Below are positions 7,476-15,223 of a stretch of DNA of 64,000 bases, piece by piece. The stretch is from Lentisphaeraceae bacterium (GTDB lineage: Bacteria; Verrucomicrobiota; Kiritimatiellia; RFP12; DVOR01). A model generated the notes under the pieces. The model saw only the letters and a list, made by a program, of their open reading frames with translations, did not search any database and was not told where the DNA came from. The stretch is taken from positions 1-64,000 of the forward strand of contig SFJE01000002.1 in assembly GCA_004555175.1 (NCBI GenBank), given 5' to 3'. Each line of letters opens with the position of its first letter. The stretch's first letter is position 1. Position numbers and translations under genes: made by a program.

Positions 7476-8729
7476 TTACTCCTTACGCAAGGCATCGACA
7501 GGGTTCATCGCGGCGGCCCGCCACGCTGGCAGGAGCGAAGCGAGGGCGCAGAAGCCCACCACCATCACCGCCACCTGCGCCACCTCCAGCGCCTCCACGC
7601 GCCAGGGCAACGCATCCAAACCATAGACCGCCTTCGGGAAGACCTCCACCCCGCAGTGCGCCAGCGCCTCCACTAGGCTCTGCAAGTTGCACAGCACCAG
7701 AAAAGCCAGGGCAATCCCCAGCGCAGTCCCCACGACACACTGAATCCAACCATAACAGACAAAGGTCATCGTCAACTGTCGCGTCGAGAAGCCCAACGCC
7801 TTCAGTAGCCCAATCTCATGGGTCTTCTGCACTGTAATGACAATGATGGTATTCACCACGCAGAAGATGGCCACCACGCTAATAAAGATGAGGAGCAGCG
7901 TCATCATATTCTTCTCCGTGGCCACTGCGTTGAAAATGAGGCGGTCAAGCTGCTGCCAGGTGCTAATCGTCAGCGCCCGAATCGGCGAACGCGCTTGCGC
8001 CACCTCGCGCACCTGTGCCAAGAGCGGATCGGGCTGCAACCCAAAAGGCGAGAGCGCCTGCGGATCGGCTACCCGCAACGAAATGCTATTCGCGCCAATC
8101 TCCACCCCCGCCAAATCCCGCGCCACCGGCAGCGATACAAAGAGATACCCGCCGTCAAATTCCGCCTGCCCCGTCCGATAAATCCCCCGCACCGTCAGCC
8201 GCTCGGGGAAATAAATCTCGTCACGCTTGACCAAGTTCATCGGGGAGTAGACCATCAACTCGTCGTTCACCCCCACCATCAGCCGCGCGGCCATATCAAT
8301 GCCGAGGACGACCCCATCGCCACTCACATCAAAACGCCCATTCCACATCTCAAAGGGCAACATCTTCTGCACCCGCTCGCTATCCACCCCCAACAGAATC
8401 GGCGCCAAGATCCGCCCGTTATACTCCGCCAACACCCGCGTCTCGATACTCGGCGAAGTTGCCTCCACCCCCGGAATCTGTTCCAACGCCCGGCACAGCC
8501 CCTCCTCCCCAACCAACGGCTGCCGATTCGCTGCTTGAATCACAATATGCGGCTTGAAGGCCAAAATCTTCTGCTGCCAGGTGTCCCCAAAGCCCGTGAA
8601 CACCGCTCGCACGATAATCACAATCGCCACCCCAATCGTCACCCCCAACACCGACAGAAGCGTCACGACCGAAGCCACCCCGCGCTGAGGGCGAAGATAC
8701 TTAAGCGCCAAGAACATCGAAAACTTCAT
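7476..8729 (-). CDS. lolC: Lipoprotein-releasing ABC transporter permease LolC/LolE
   Basis: A 417-aa inner-membrane permease with one N-terminal membrane helix, a periplasmic MacB-type domain of about 200 residues and three C-terminal helices. It is recognisable by LRPQRG at the N-terminus, the INTI/VNTIIVITVQKTHEIGLLKA segment (shared by FtsX-like permeases) and the C-terminal PAWRAAAMNPVDALR. A single permease gene next to lolD suggests a LolCD complex with a homodimeric or hybrid LolF-like permease. The start at 8729 is chosen over the longer frame because the -10 box at 8736-8741 lies inside the extension; the mRNA is predicted to be leaderless. Confidence 0.9.
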   Translation of the reverse strand: MKFSMFLALKYLRPQRGVASVVTLLSVLGVTIGVAIVIIVRAVFTGFGDTWQQKILAFKPHIVIQAANRQPLVGEEGLCRALEQIPGVEATSPSIETRVLAEYNGRILAPILLGVDSERVQKMLPFEMWNGRFDVSGDGVVLGIDMAARLMVGVNDELMVYSPMNLVKRDEIYFPERLTVRGIYRTGQAEFDGGYLFVSLPVARDLAGVEIGANSISLRVADPQALSPFGLQPDPLLAQVREVAQARSPIRALTISTWQQLDRLIFNAVATEKNMMTLLLIFISVVAIFCVVNTIIVITVQKTHEIGLLKALGFSTRQLTMTFVCYGWIQCVVGTALGIALAFLVLCNLQSLVEALAHCGVEVFPKAVYGLDALPWRVEALEVAQVAVMVVGFCALASLLPAWRAAAMNPVDALRKE

Positions 8730-8735
8730 ACCGCT

Positions 8736-8741
8736 ATCATA
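8736..8741 (-). promoter_or_regulatory. -10 box of lolC, leaderless
   Basis: On the minus strand the sequence TTGGTATGAT contains the extended -10 TGG-TATGAT. The hexamer ends 6 bases before the lolC ATG, and no ribosome binding site is present. Confidence 0.6.
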
Positions 8742-8917
8742 CCAAAACCCTCCCCACCCCGCTCGCATATCCCTGAACGCAACAAACCATCTGCGAGCCC
8801 CTTGCAAATATCTAAACGCGCACACGCGCGCGCGAAACACATCAAGAAATCTCTACGAGAGGCTATATCAATCTCCACTAAAGGCGACTTTGACTGCAAC
8901 TCGGGGCTAGTCGAACA
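8742..8917. other. Intergenic, upstream of lolC
   Basis: There is no gene. The stretch includes an alternating CG-rich run (about 8818-8836, ACACGCGCGCGCG) that could adopt unusual DNA structure. The palindrome arrays start immediately after it. Confidence 0.5.
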
Positions 8918-8983
8918 AATAAGTCCCAGACTTATTACCGGTAAGTCCCCGACTTATTACCGATAAGTCCCGGACTTATTGGT
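8918..8983. repeat. Tandem array of three 22-bp palindromic units
   Basis: Three head-to-tail 22-bp units. Each contains a near-perfect palindrome built on AATAAGTCC/GGACTTATT (units start at 8918, 8940 and 8962). The design matches the AATAAG/CTTATT arrays inside the 194-bp interspersed element, but the inner bases differ (GTCCCVGAC instead of GACCCCGTC). Confidence 0.9.
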
Positions 8984-9029
8984 TGCTTCCGCCGCAAGCT
9001 CAAGTTGCCCCTCGGGCGGATGCGGGTTG

Positions 9030-9118
9030 TACCCCAATTGGGGAATGCTCAGTACCCCAATTGGGGAATGCTCAGTACCCCAATTGGGGAATGGTCGGTA
9101 CCCCAATTGGGGTACTGA
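9030..9118. repeat. Tandem array of four 23-bp units with CCCCAATTGGGG
   Basis: Units start at 9030, 9053, 9076 and 9099. The first two are identical, and every unit carries the perfect 12-bp palindrome CCCCAATTGGGG, separated by AATGCTCAGT-type linkers. Spacing of 23 bp is just over two helical turns, so repeated dimer binding sites on one face of the DNA are possible. There are no spacers of CRISPR type. Confidence 0.92.
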
Positions 9119-9400
9119 CCAGCGCGCCGCCCCTTGTCCAGAGGTTGTCAAGAATCGAAGGAGAGACGGCTTAACGTTGCGAGGCAGAGCAGGCATGTCA
9201 TGCACGTGATTCCGTAGTTGGCGTAGGCTTTCGATCGTATCGACGGTCGGCATAACATTTTGATATTATGCCAAAGAACGAAAGGATGGTCAGGAGAATC
9301 GGTTTGATCTAAAGACACGAAGCGCTTCAAGGCGCGGGTATCCGGTGCGGTGGACATTGCGGCAGGTGATTACCGAATCCGGAACACAGGAGGACAAGGC
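9119..9400. other. Intergenic upstream of the CoA-disulfide reductase fusion
   Basis: No gene is supported. GC content is lower than in the neighbours. The last bases hold the ribosome binding site (AGGAGG near 9389) for the gene at 9401. No confident promoter was found. Confidence 0.5.
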
Positions 9401-11830
9401 ATGAAATACGTCATCATCGGCGGCGTGGCCGCAGGGGCAAGCGCTGCGGCACGGCTGCGGCGTCTCGATGAACAAGCGGAGATCGTCCTTCTCGAAAAGG
9501 GAAGCGACATCTCCTATGCTAACTGCGGGCTCCCGTACCACATCGGCGGCGTGATTGCCGCCCGCGCGCGGCTGTCGGTGATGCTGCCCGCCAAGTTTGC
9601 CTCCTGGTTCAACATCGACGTCCGCACGAACTGCGAGGCGACCGCGATCGACCGCGCGAAGAAGGAAGTCGAAATCCGCACGGCGGACGGGGCCTCGCGC
9701 CTCGCCTACGACAAGCTGCTGATCGCGACCGGCGCGACGCCCGTCGGCGACGCCTACACGGACACGGCGCATCCGCACGTGGCGCACCTCTGGACGCTCG
9801 CCGACATGGACCGCGTCATGGCGAAGCTCGGGGCGGCGAAGCGCGTCCTCGTGGTCGGCGCGGGGTTCGTCGGCCTCGAACTCGCCGAGAACCTGCGGCA
9901 TCGCGGTCTCGCCGTCACCATCGTCCAGCGCGGCGGACACGTCCTGCCGACGATGGACGCTGAAATGGCCGAGCCGCTGGCGGACGAGCTCCGCGACGCG
10001 GGGATCGATCTCCGGTTCGGACGCGTCGTTTCCGATTTCGTGGAGAAGCCGGATGGCGTGGAGGCGGTACTGGACGATGGCACACGCCTCGCCGTCGACC
10101 TCGCCGTGGTTTCGACGGGCGTTCGTCCGCGCTCCGAACTCGCCAAGTCCGCCGGGCTCGAGATCGGCCCGCGCGGGCACATCGTCGTCGACGAAGGGCT
10201 CCACACGAGCGATCCGGACATCTATGCCGCTGGCGACGTGATTGAGGTGCGCGATCCTGTGTTCGGCGGAAAGACGGCGATCGCGCTGGCGGGACCGGCC
10301 AGCAAGCAGGGCCGCATCGCCGCGGACAACATGTCCGGCGGCGCGAGCGTCTACCGGGGTACCTTCGGGACGAGCGTCGTCAAGGTCGGCGAACTGACCG
10401 CGGCGGGTGTCGGATGGACCGAGGCACGGCTCAAGGCCGAGAACCGTAACTACCGGAAGATCTACATCCATCCGTCGTCCGGCGCGGGCTACTATCCCGG
10501 CGCGGCACGGCTCAACATGAAGCTCCTCTTCGGCGCGGACGGCACGATCTACGGGGCGCAGATCGTCGGCGCGAAAGGCGTCGACAAGCGGATCGACACG
10601 ATCGCCGAGGCGATGCGCGTGAAGCTCAAGGCCCCGCAGCTCGGCGAACTCGAGCTCGCCTACGCGCCGCCGTACAGCTCGGCGAAGGACCCGGTGAACT
10701 TTCTCGGCTTCGTCGCGGAAAACGTCCTCACCGGCAAGAGCGACGTCGTCGCGCCGGACACGATCCCGGCGGACGCGCAGGTCATCGACGTGCGCGAACC
10801 GTCCGAAAACGAAATGGGGGCTGTTCCCGGCGCGATCAACATCCCGCTCGGGAGCCTGCGGGCGAGGCTAAACGAACTCGACCGGGCGAAGACCTACGTG
10901 ACGTGCTGCGCGGTGGGGTTGCGCGGCTATCTTGCCGAGCGCATCCTCAAGCAGAACGGCTTCAGGGTGTACAACCTCTCCGGTGGCTGGGCGACCTGGC
11001 GGCTGTTCCATCCGGAACGGGAAGAGGTGAAGAGGTCAGGTGAAGGTGAACAGGGTAAAGAAGATCCGTCCGCTGTTCAACCTTCAACTTCCAACCTTCA
11101 GCCTTCTTCGACCCTCGATCTCCGCCAGCTGCCGTGTCCGGGACCGGTCGTCCAGCTCAAGGCGGCGTTTGCCAAGGCGGCGGATGGCGTGGCGTTCAAG
11201 GTGTTGGCCGACGCGACGTTCGAGGGCGATCTCCGGCGCTGGTGCGCGGCGAACGGTTGCACGGCGTCCGGACTCGTGAAGCACGGCGGCGAGCTGGAGG
11301 CGACGCTGGTCAAGGGCGGTCCTCAGCCTTCAACCTCGACCTCCAGCCGCTCGGCGGAGCATTCCGCCGCGATCGTCCTCTTCAGCAACGACCTCGACAA
11401 GGCGCTGGCGGCCATGATTCTCGCGAATGGGCTCGCGGCGTCCGGGGCGAAGATCGGGATCTTCTTCACATTCTGGGGACTCTCGGTGTTGCGGAAGAAT
11501 CCCGCACCGACCCTGCGGCGGAGCCTCGTCTCGCGGATGTTCGGCTGGATGTTGCCCAAGGGGGCGGAGAGGCTGGCGCTCTCAAAGATGAACATGCTCG
11601 GGCTCGGCACGGCGATGATGAAGGACGTCATGCGCCGACAGAACATCATGACGCTTCCGTCGCTCATCAAGTCTGCGAAGGCGGCGGGCGTGAAGTTCAT
11701 CGCCTGCGACATGGCGATGGGGGTGATGGGGCTCACGCGCGAGGACCTGATCGATGAGGTCGATGAGGTTGCGGGCGTTGCCGCCTTCGCCGAACTCGCG
11801 AAGAAAAGCACCAACACGCTGTTCATCTGA
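9401..11830 (+). CDS. CoA-disulfide reductase fused to rhodanese, TusA and DsrE-like domains
   Basis: An 809-aa cytoplasmic four-domain protein. Residues 1-445 are a FAD/NAD(P)H pyridine nucleotide-disulfide oxidoreductase with the single-cysteine active site SYANCGLPYH (Cys42) of CoA-disulfide reductases. A rhodanese domain follows at about 461-535 (IDVREPSE, Cys near 501). A TusA-like domain is at about 572-640 (RQLPCPGP, Cys near 578), and a DsrE2-like domain is at 655-809. The combination suggests reduction of polysulfide/CoA-persulfide and sulfane-sulfur relay. The linkers between the last three domains are encoded by heptamer repeats. The gene stands alone, flanked by gene-poor lower-GC DNA, which hints at acquisition by transfer. 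RBS AGGAGG supports this start. Confidence 0.9.
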   Translation: MKYVIIGGVAAGASAAARLRRLDEQAEIVLLEKGSDISYANCGLPYHIGGVIAARARLSVMLPAKFASWFNIDVRTNCEATAIDRAKKEVEIRTADGASRLAYDKLLIATGATPVGDAYTDTAHPHVAHLWTLADMDRVMAKLGAAKRVLVVGAGFVGLELAENLRHRGLAVTIVQRGGHVLPTMDAEMAEPLADELRDAGIDLRFGRVVSDFVEKPDGVEAVLDDGTRLAVDLAVVSTGVRPRSELAKSAGLEIGPRGHIVVDEGLHTSDPDIYAAGDVIEVRDPVFGGKTAIALAGPASKQGRIAADNMSGGASVYRGTFGTSVVKVGELTAAGVGWTEARLKAENRNYRKIYIHPSSGAGYYPGAARLNMKLLFGADGTIYGAQIVGAKGVDKRIDTIAEAMRVKLKAPQLGELELAYAPPYSSAKDPVNFLGFVAENVLTGKSDVVAPDTIPADAQVIDVREPSENEMGAVPGAINIPLGSLRARLNELDRAKTYVTCCAVGLRGYLAERILKQNGFRVYNLSGGWATWRLFHPEREEVKRSGEGEQGKEDPSAVQPSTSNLQPSSTLDLRQLPCPGPVVQLKAAFAKAADGVAFKVLADATFEGDLRRWCAANGCTASGLVKHGGELEATLVKGGPQPSTSTSSRSAEHSAAIVLFSNDLDKALAAMILANGLAASGAKIGIFFTFWGLSVLRKNPAPTLRRSLVSRMFGWMLPKGAERLALSKMNMLGLGTAMMKDVMRRQNIMTLPSLIKSAKAAGVKFIACDMAMGVMGLTREDLIDEVDEVAGVAAFAELAKKSTNTLFI
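11078..11105. repeat. In-gene heptamer repeat encoding the rhodanese-TusA linker
   Basis: CAACCTT, CAACTTC, CAACCTT, CAGCCTT in tandem, inside the coding frame. They encode a low-complexity Ser/Gln/Pro/Asn linker. Confidence 0.8.
11324..11344. repeat. In-gene heptamer repeat encoding the TusA-DsrE linker
   Basis: CAGCCTT, CAACCTC, GACCTCC in tandem. This is the same heptamer family as at 11078-11105, again falling exactly between two domains. Confidence 0.7.
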
Positions 11831-12195
11831 TGTTCGCGTTCCTTCTTCGATAAGCAATCCAAAGTCGAACGCAGAGTTCGACATCGGCCTTTCCGTCCGT
11901 GCGAATGACCGAATCTTTTGTTCGTTGCTGTTTGGCGGACGTTGTAGTACATTGTTTCACGTCGTTGGTTCCTTTCGGTTGTTGCTCGGCACATATTGTG
12001 CCACGAAAGTCCAACGACTTTCTTGTTTTTGGCGCGCGCCGCCCCCTAGGGGGCGCATCCACTGTCTGCTTCGCCTGCTCCAATACCTGTTCATTCTTCT
12101 ACCTCGGTTTCTTCTTTGAGACTGCGCAATTACATTGTAGACGCTTCAGATCCCGTGCCCAAAGGGTGTTATCGGCAAGCAATTACGGATTGTGA
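11831..12195. other. Gene-poor spacer with several palindromes
   Basis: There is no supported gene in about 365 bases of lower GC content. Three palindromes are visible: GTCGAAC-N5-GTTCGAC (11864-11882), the 15-bp GGCACATATTGTGCC (11988-12002), and the perfect 16-bp CGCCCCCTAGGGGGCG (12040-12055). None is followed by a clear T-run, so they are not convincing terminators; operator or decayed-element origins are possible. Confidence 0.55.
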
Positions 12196-12201
12196 TAGAA
12201 T
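12196..12201 (+). promoter_or_regulatory. Extended -10 promoter of the ddl-ftsQAZ operon
   Basis: TGTGATAGAAT contains TG-A-TAGAAT. Predicted start is near 12208, about 22 bases before the ddl ATG. This transcript has a leader with a ribosome binding site (AAGGA), unlike the leaderless set. Confidence 0.55.
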
Positions 12202-12229
12202 GGCGGGTGTTTATGGCAAGGATATTGCA

Positions 12230-13126
12230 ATGAAGAAACGAGTTGCAGTGGTTATGGGTGGAACATCCCATGAAGCAGAGATTTCCCTCAAGTCGGGGGC
12301 GGCGGTTTCCGCGGCACTCCGAGAGGCAGGTTATGATGTGGTTGAGGCGCGGCTGACGAAGGATAGCGCCGACGAAGTACCGCGCGATGTCGAGGCGGTC
12401 TTTATTGCGTTGCACGGCGGTTATGGCGAAGGAGGCGGCATTCAGGCGGCATTGGACGCGCTCAAGCTGCCCTACACCGGTCCGGGCGCGCGCACGAGCG
12501 CGCTTTGCATGGATAAGGTGGCCACCAAGGAGGTCCTGGCGAAGGCTGGCTTAGCGGTGCCAAAGGGGTGCGTTTTGAGGGCGGCGGAGGCGGAGCAGCC
12601 GTGTCCGTTGCCGCTGCCAGCGGTGGTCAAGCCGCCGCGCGATGGATCGAGTGTCGGACTCTCAAAGGTAACCGAGCCCGAGCAGTGGGCCGAGGCGGTT
12701 CGCCTAGCGTGCGCGCAGGATGCCGCGGGGGAGGCGTTGGCGGAAGTTTACATTCCCGGACGCGAGTGGGCGGTGGGCGTTGTGAATGGCCAGGCGCTGC
12801 CGGTGCTTGAGATTCAGGCGCCAAATGGGTGGTATGACTTCCACGCGAAGTACGCCGCCGGGGTCTCCAAGCACGTCTATCCGCCGGAGGATGCGCTGAC
12901 GGAGAAGGTGCAGCGTCTGGCCGAACAGGCCTATGCCGCCACGGCGTGCCGAGGGGCTGTTCGAATCGACTTCCGCGTTACGCCCGAGGGTGAAGCGTTC
13001 ATTTTGGAAATCAACACTGCGCCGGGGTGCACGGCCACGAGTCTGTTGCCCGATGCTGCTGCGCGCGCGGGAAAACCCTTTGCGCAACTGTGCGCAGAAT
13101 TGATTGAAGGGGCGCAGTGCGATTAA
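12230..13126 (+). CDS. ddl: D-alanine--D-alanine ligase
   Basis: A 298-aa ATP-grasp ligase making the D-Ala-D-Ala dipeptide of peptidoglycan. The N-terminal motif VMGGTSHEAEISLKSG, the ATP-grasp KPPRDGSSVG and the C-terminal metal-binding EINTAPGCTATSL segment are all visible. The start ATG at 12230 has AAGGA 8 bases upstream; the longer frame overlaps the promoter. It heads a division cluster in the classical order ddl-ftsQ-ftsA-ftsZ, with ftsQ starting 11 bases after its stop. It is slightly shorter than many Ddl proteins (about 305-360 aa) but complete. Confidence 0.95.
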   Translation: MKKRVAVVMGGTSHEAEISLKSGAAVSAALREAGYDVVEARLTKDSADEVPRDVEAVFIALHGGYGEGGGIQAALDALKLPYTGPGARTSALCMDKVATKEVLAKAGLAVPKGCVLRAAEAEQPCPLPLPAVVKPPRDGSSVGLSKVTEPEQWAEAVRLACAQDAAGEALAEVYIPGREWAVGVVNGQALPVLEIQAPNGWYDFHAKYAAGVSKHVYPPEDALTEKVQRLAEQAYAATACRGAVRIDFRVTPEGEAFILEINTAPGCTATSLLPDAAARAGKPFAQLCAELIEGAQCD

Positions 13127-13136
13127 GGCCGGGCGT

Positions 13137-14012
13137 ATGGACGACAAATTAGGATTTGGTGCGCCATTACCCGCATCGACCAAAAGCCGACGCAAGAAAG
13201 TTTCTCCGGCGCGCGAGCGGTTGGAACGGATGCTTGCTGCCTCCACACCCTTCTTATGGCGTTATGGCTTCTACATCGTCTCGCTTTTTCTGGTCTTCTG
13301 GGGCACACACCTGCTCGACAAGCACTACTATTTAAAGAATAACGCCTTCACCATCGATCCTCGCCGAATTGAGATCCACGGCAACTCGGTGCTTTCGCGC
13401 GAGTATCTGTTGGACCTCTTTGGGCTGAACAAGCCGATCAACGGATTTGAATTGGTCAAGTCGGACCTCGTCAAGCGGTTGCAGACGCAGATGCCGCTCA
13501 TTAAACAGGTTCAGATGACCTATGAACCAAGCAAGGGGCTGGAGATTTGGGTGGAGGAGCGCACCCCGATTGCCCGCTTGGCCAATGGTCAACTCCCCTT
13601 AGCGGTGGATGAAGAGGGGATCTTCTTCACCTACCCCAATTCGCGCGAAGGCTACCCGGAGATTAGCGGCTTTGACCTACCAGAGGAGCTTGAGCCCGGA
13701 ATGCGCTTGCAGGAGAACCTCAAGTGCATGCTCCACCTCATTGGTGCCAGTGCCGATCCGGCCTACCGGCTCCCCAGCCGCATCCGGCGCATCACATTGC
13801 TCGGTTCGCACCCTGATGATGGCCTGCTCATCTCGCTCTACGATGGGCGTAAGATTGAAATCGCCTGGGATGGCATGAGCGATGAGACGGGGTTTTCGGA
13901 TGGGATGCTCAAGCGCCTGGAACAATTGGCCAAACTCTTACGCGACCCCCTCTTGAGCGGCAAACGCCACTTCAACGCGATGGCCGAAGGCCGCATCGCC
14001 GTCTCGGATTAA
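13137..14012 (+). CDS. ftsQ: Cell division protein FtsQ/DivIB
   Basis: A 291-aa bitopic membrane protein. A basic cytoplasmic N-terminus (SRRKK near residue 17) leads to one membrane helix at about 38-60, then a POTRA domain (FTIDPRRIEIHGNSVLSREYLLDLFG) and a beta-rich domain. FtsQ links the division ring to the septal peptidoglycan synthases. Sequence similarity to FtsQ is weak, as usual for the family; the assignment leans on the topology, the POTRA signature and the position between ddl and ftsA. The start at 13137 gives the expected short cytoplasmic tail. Confidence 0.85.
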   Translation: MDDKLGFGAPLPASTKSRRKKVSPARERLERMLAASTPFLWRYGFYIVSLFLVFWGTHLLDKHYYLKNNAFTIDPRRIEIHGNSVLSREYLLDLFGLNKPINGFELVKSDLVKRLQTQMPLIKQVQMTYEPSKGLEIWVEERTPIARLANGQLPLAVDEEGIFFTYPNSREGYPEISGFDLPEELEPGMRLQENLKCMLHLIGASADPAYRLPSRIRRITLLGSHPDDGLLISLYDGRKIEIAWDGMSDETGFSDGMLKRLEQLAKLLRDPLLSGKRHFNAMAEGRIAVSD

Positions 14013-14023
14013 AGGAATTGACG

Positions 14024-15220
14024 ATGAAGACCTACCTTGGTGCACTCGACATCGGAACGCAGACCACGCGCCTCGTGGCCGGCGAGTATGCCGATGGAAA
14101 TCTGGCCGTGGAGGCCTGCCTGGAGACGCAAACCACCGGCGTAAAGAAGGGCGTCATTCGCGATTTGGACGAGGTGAGCAAGAGCGTCCGAAACCTTGGA
14201 CGCGAAATGAAAGAGCGCCATCACATTGAGCTCTATGATGTGAGCGTCAGCTTCTCGGCTGGTGCCATCAAGGACATCGCGCGCACGGGGCGCAAGTCCC
14301 TCCTAGCTGGCCACCCCATTGAGCGCGCCGATGTGGAAGATGCCGAGCAAAACGCCGGTTCGCTCGATTCACCTGATGCCGCCGAGCGCGTCCTCCAGCG
14401 CTTCCAACAGCGCTACGAGGTTAATGGCCAACCGGTCAACAACCCCATTGGGATGAGTGGCACAGACCTAGTGGCCAACGTGCTGGAACTCACCGCCCCC
14501 AGTGCCGCCGTCGAGGCAGTCTATACCGCCGTCCAACGCGCCGGGATGCGCGTGGCAGACCTTACCTTCTCCGCCCTAGCCGCCGCAATGGCCGTACTCG
14601 ATCGCAAGGCCCGCGAGAGCGGCACGATTGTCATCGACTTTGGAGCCGGCACGGTGGATGTCATCGCCTTCTGCAATGGCGTGGTGGCCGCAGCCGTCAC
14701 CCTCGGCGTAGGGGGCTTCCATCTAACCAATGACCTCGCCTTGGCCTTCAATGTCTCCCAAGCCCAAGCCGAGGAGATGAAGCTCGAGCGTGGTGCGGCG
14801 ATGATTCAGCCCGACATTGCCCACGAGCGCTATGCCGTGGCCACCAAGTTCGCCACCGCCAACCGCTCCTTCTCCGTCCATGCCATCCAGACGGTACTGA
14901 CCGAACGGGTGGATGAGACCTTGAACATTATCCGCAACGAGCTGGTTGAGCGCGGCGTGCTGCCGCACGTCCACCAGGTGGTGCTCACCGGCGGCACGGC
15001 GGGCTTGCCGCTGATTACCGAGCGCGTTTCGGCCATCTTTTCCTTGCCATGCCTTCTCGGCGTGCCCGCAGGCTTTACGCAGTTGCCCAAGGAGATGACT
15101 AACGCGCCATACCGCCAAGCCACGGTGCTTGGGCTACTCAAGTGGCGGCAGATGCTCCTCTCACAAGCCGCACCCAGCCAGTCACTCTTTGCGCGCTTTA
15201 AGTCCTTCTTGCGAGGCTAA
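14024..15220 (+). CDS. ftsA: Cell division protein FtsA
   Basis: A 398-aa actin-like ATPase that tethers FtsZ filaments to the membrane. The phosphate-1 motif ALDIGTQTTR is at the N-terminus, the phosphate-2 motif IVIDFGAGTVDV is near residue 205, and the adenosine motif VVLTGGTAGLP follows near 325. The inserted 1C domain is present (residues about 80-160). The C-terminal SLFARFKSFLRG looks like the amphipathic membrane-targeting helix. The RBS AAAGGA lies before the ATG at 14024. It directly precedes the divergent FtsZ, its expected partner. Confidence 0.93.
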   Translation: MKTYLGALDIGTQTTRLVAGEYADGNLAVEACLETQTTGVKKGVIRDLDEVSKSVRNLGREMKERHHIELYDVSVSFSAGAIKDIARTGRKSLLAGHPIERADVEDAEQNAGSLDSPDAAERVLQRFQQRYEVNGQPVNNPIGMSGTDLVANVLELTAPSAAVEAVYTAVQRAGMRVADLTFSALAAAMAVLDRKARESGTIVIDFGAGTVDVIAFCNGVVAAAVTLGVGGFHLTNDLALAFNVSQAQAEEMKLERGAAMIQPDIAHERYAVATKFATANRSFSVHAIQTVLTERVDETLNIIRNELVERGVLPHVHQVVLTGGTAGLPLITERVSAIFSLPCLLGVPAGFTQLPKEMTNAPYRQATVLGLLKWRQMLLSQAAPSQSLFARFKSFLRG

Positions 15221-15223
15221 GAG

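Noticed and set aside
8918..8983. Possible CRISPR array or attenuator series
   Set aside because: Same reason: contiguous palindromic units without spacers; no T-runs for terminators.
9030..9118. Possible CRISPR array
   Set aside because: Repeats are 23 bp, directly abutting and palindromic, with no variable spacers and no cas genes nearby.
9290..10471. 393-codon minus-strand frame opposite the CoA-disulfide reductase domain
   Set aside because: The plus strand encodes clear FAD-binding and Cys42 motifs; the antisense frame shows no domain.
11831..12195. Possible gene remnants between the sulfur-transfer fusion and ddl
   Set aside because: Frames of about 80-120 codons exist on both strands, but none has a ribosome binding site or recognisable sequence; treated as spacer.
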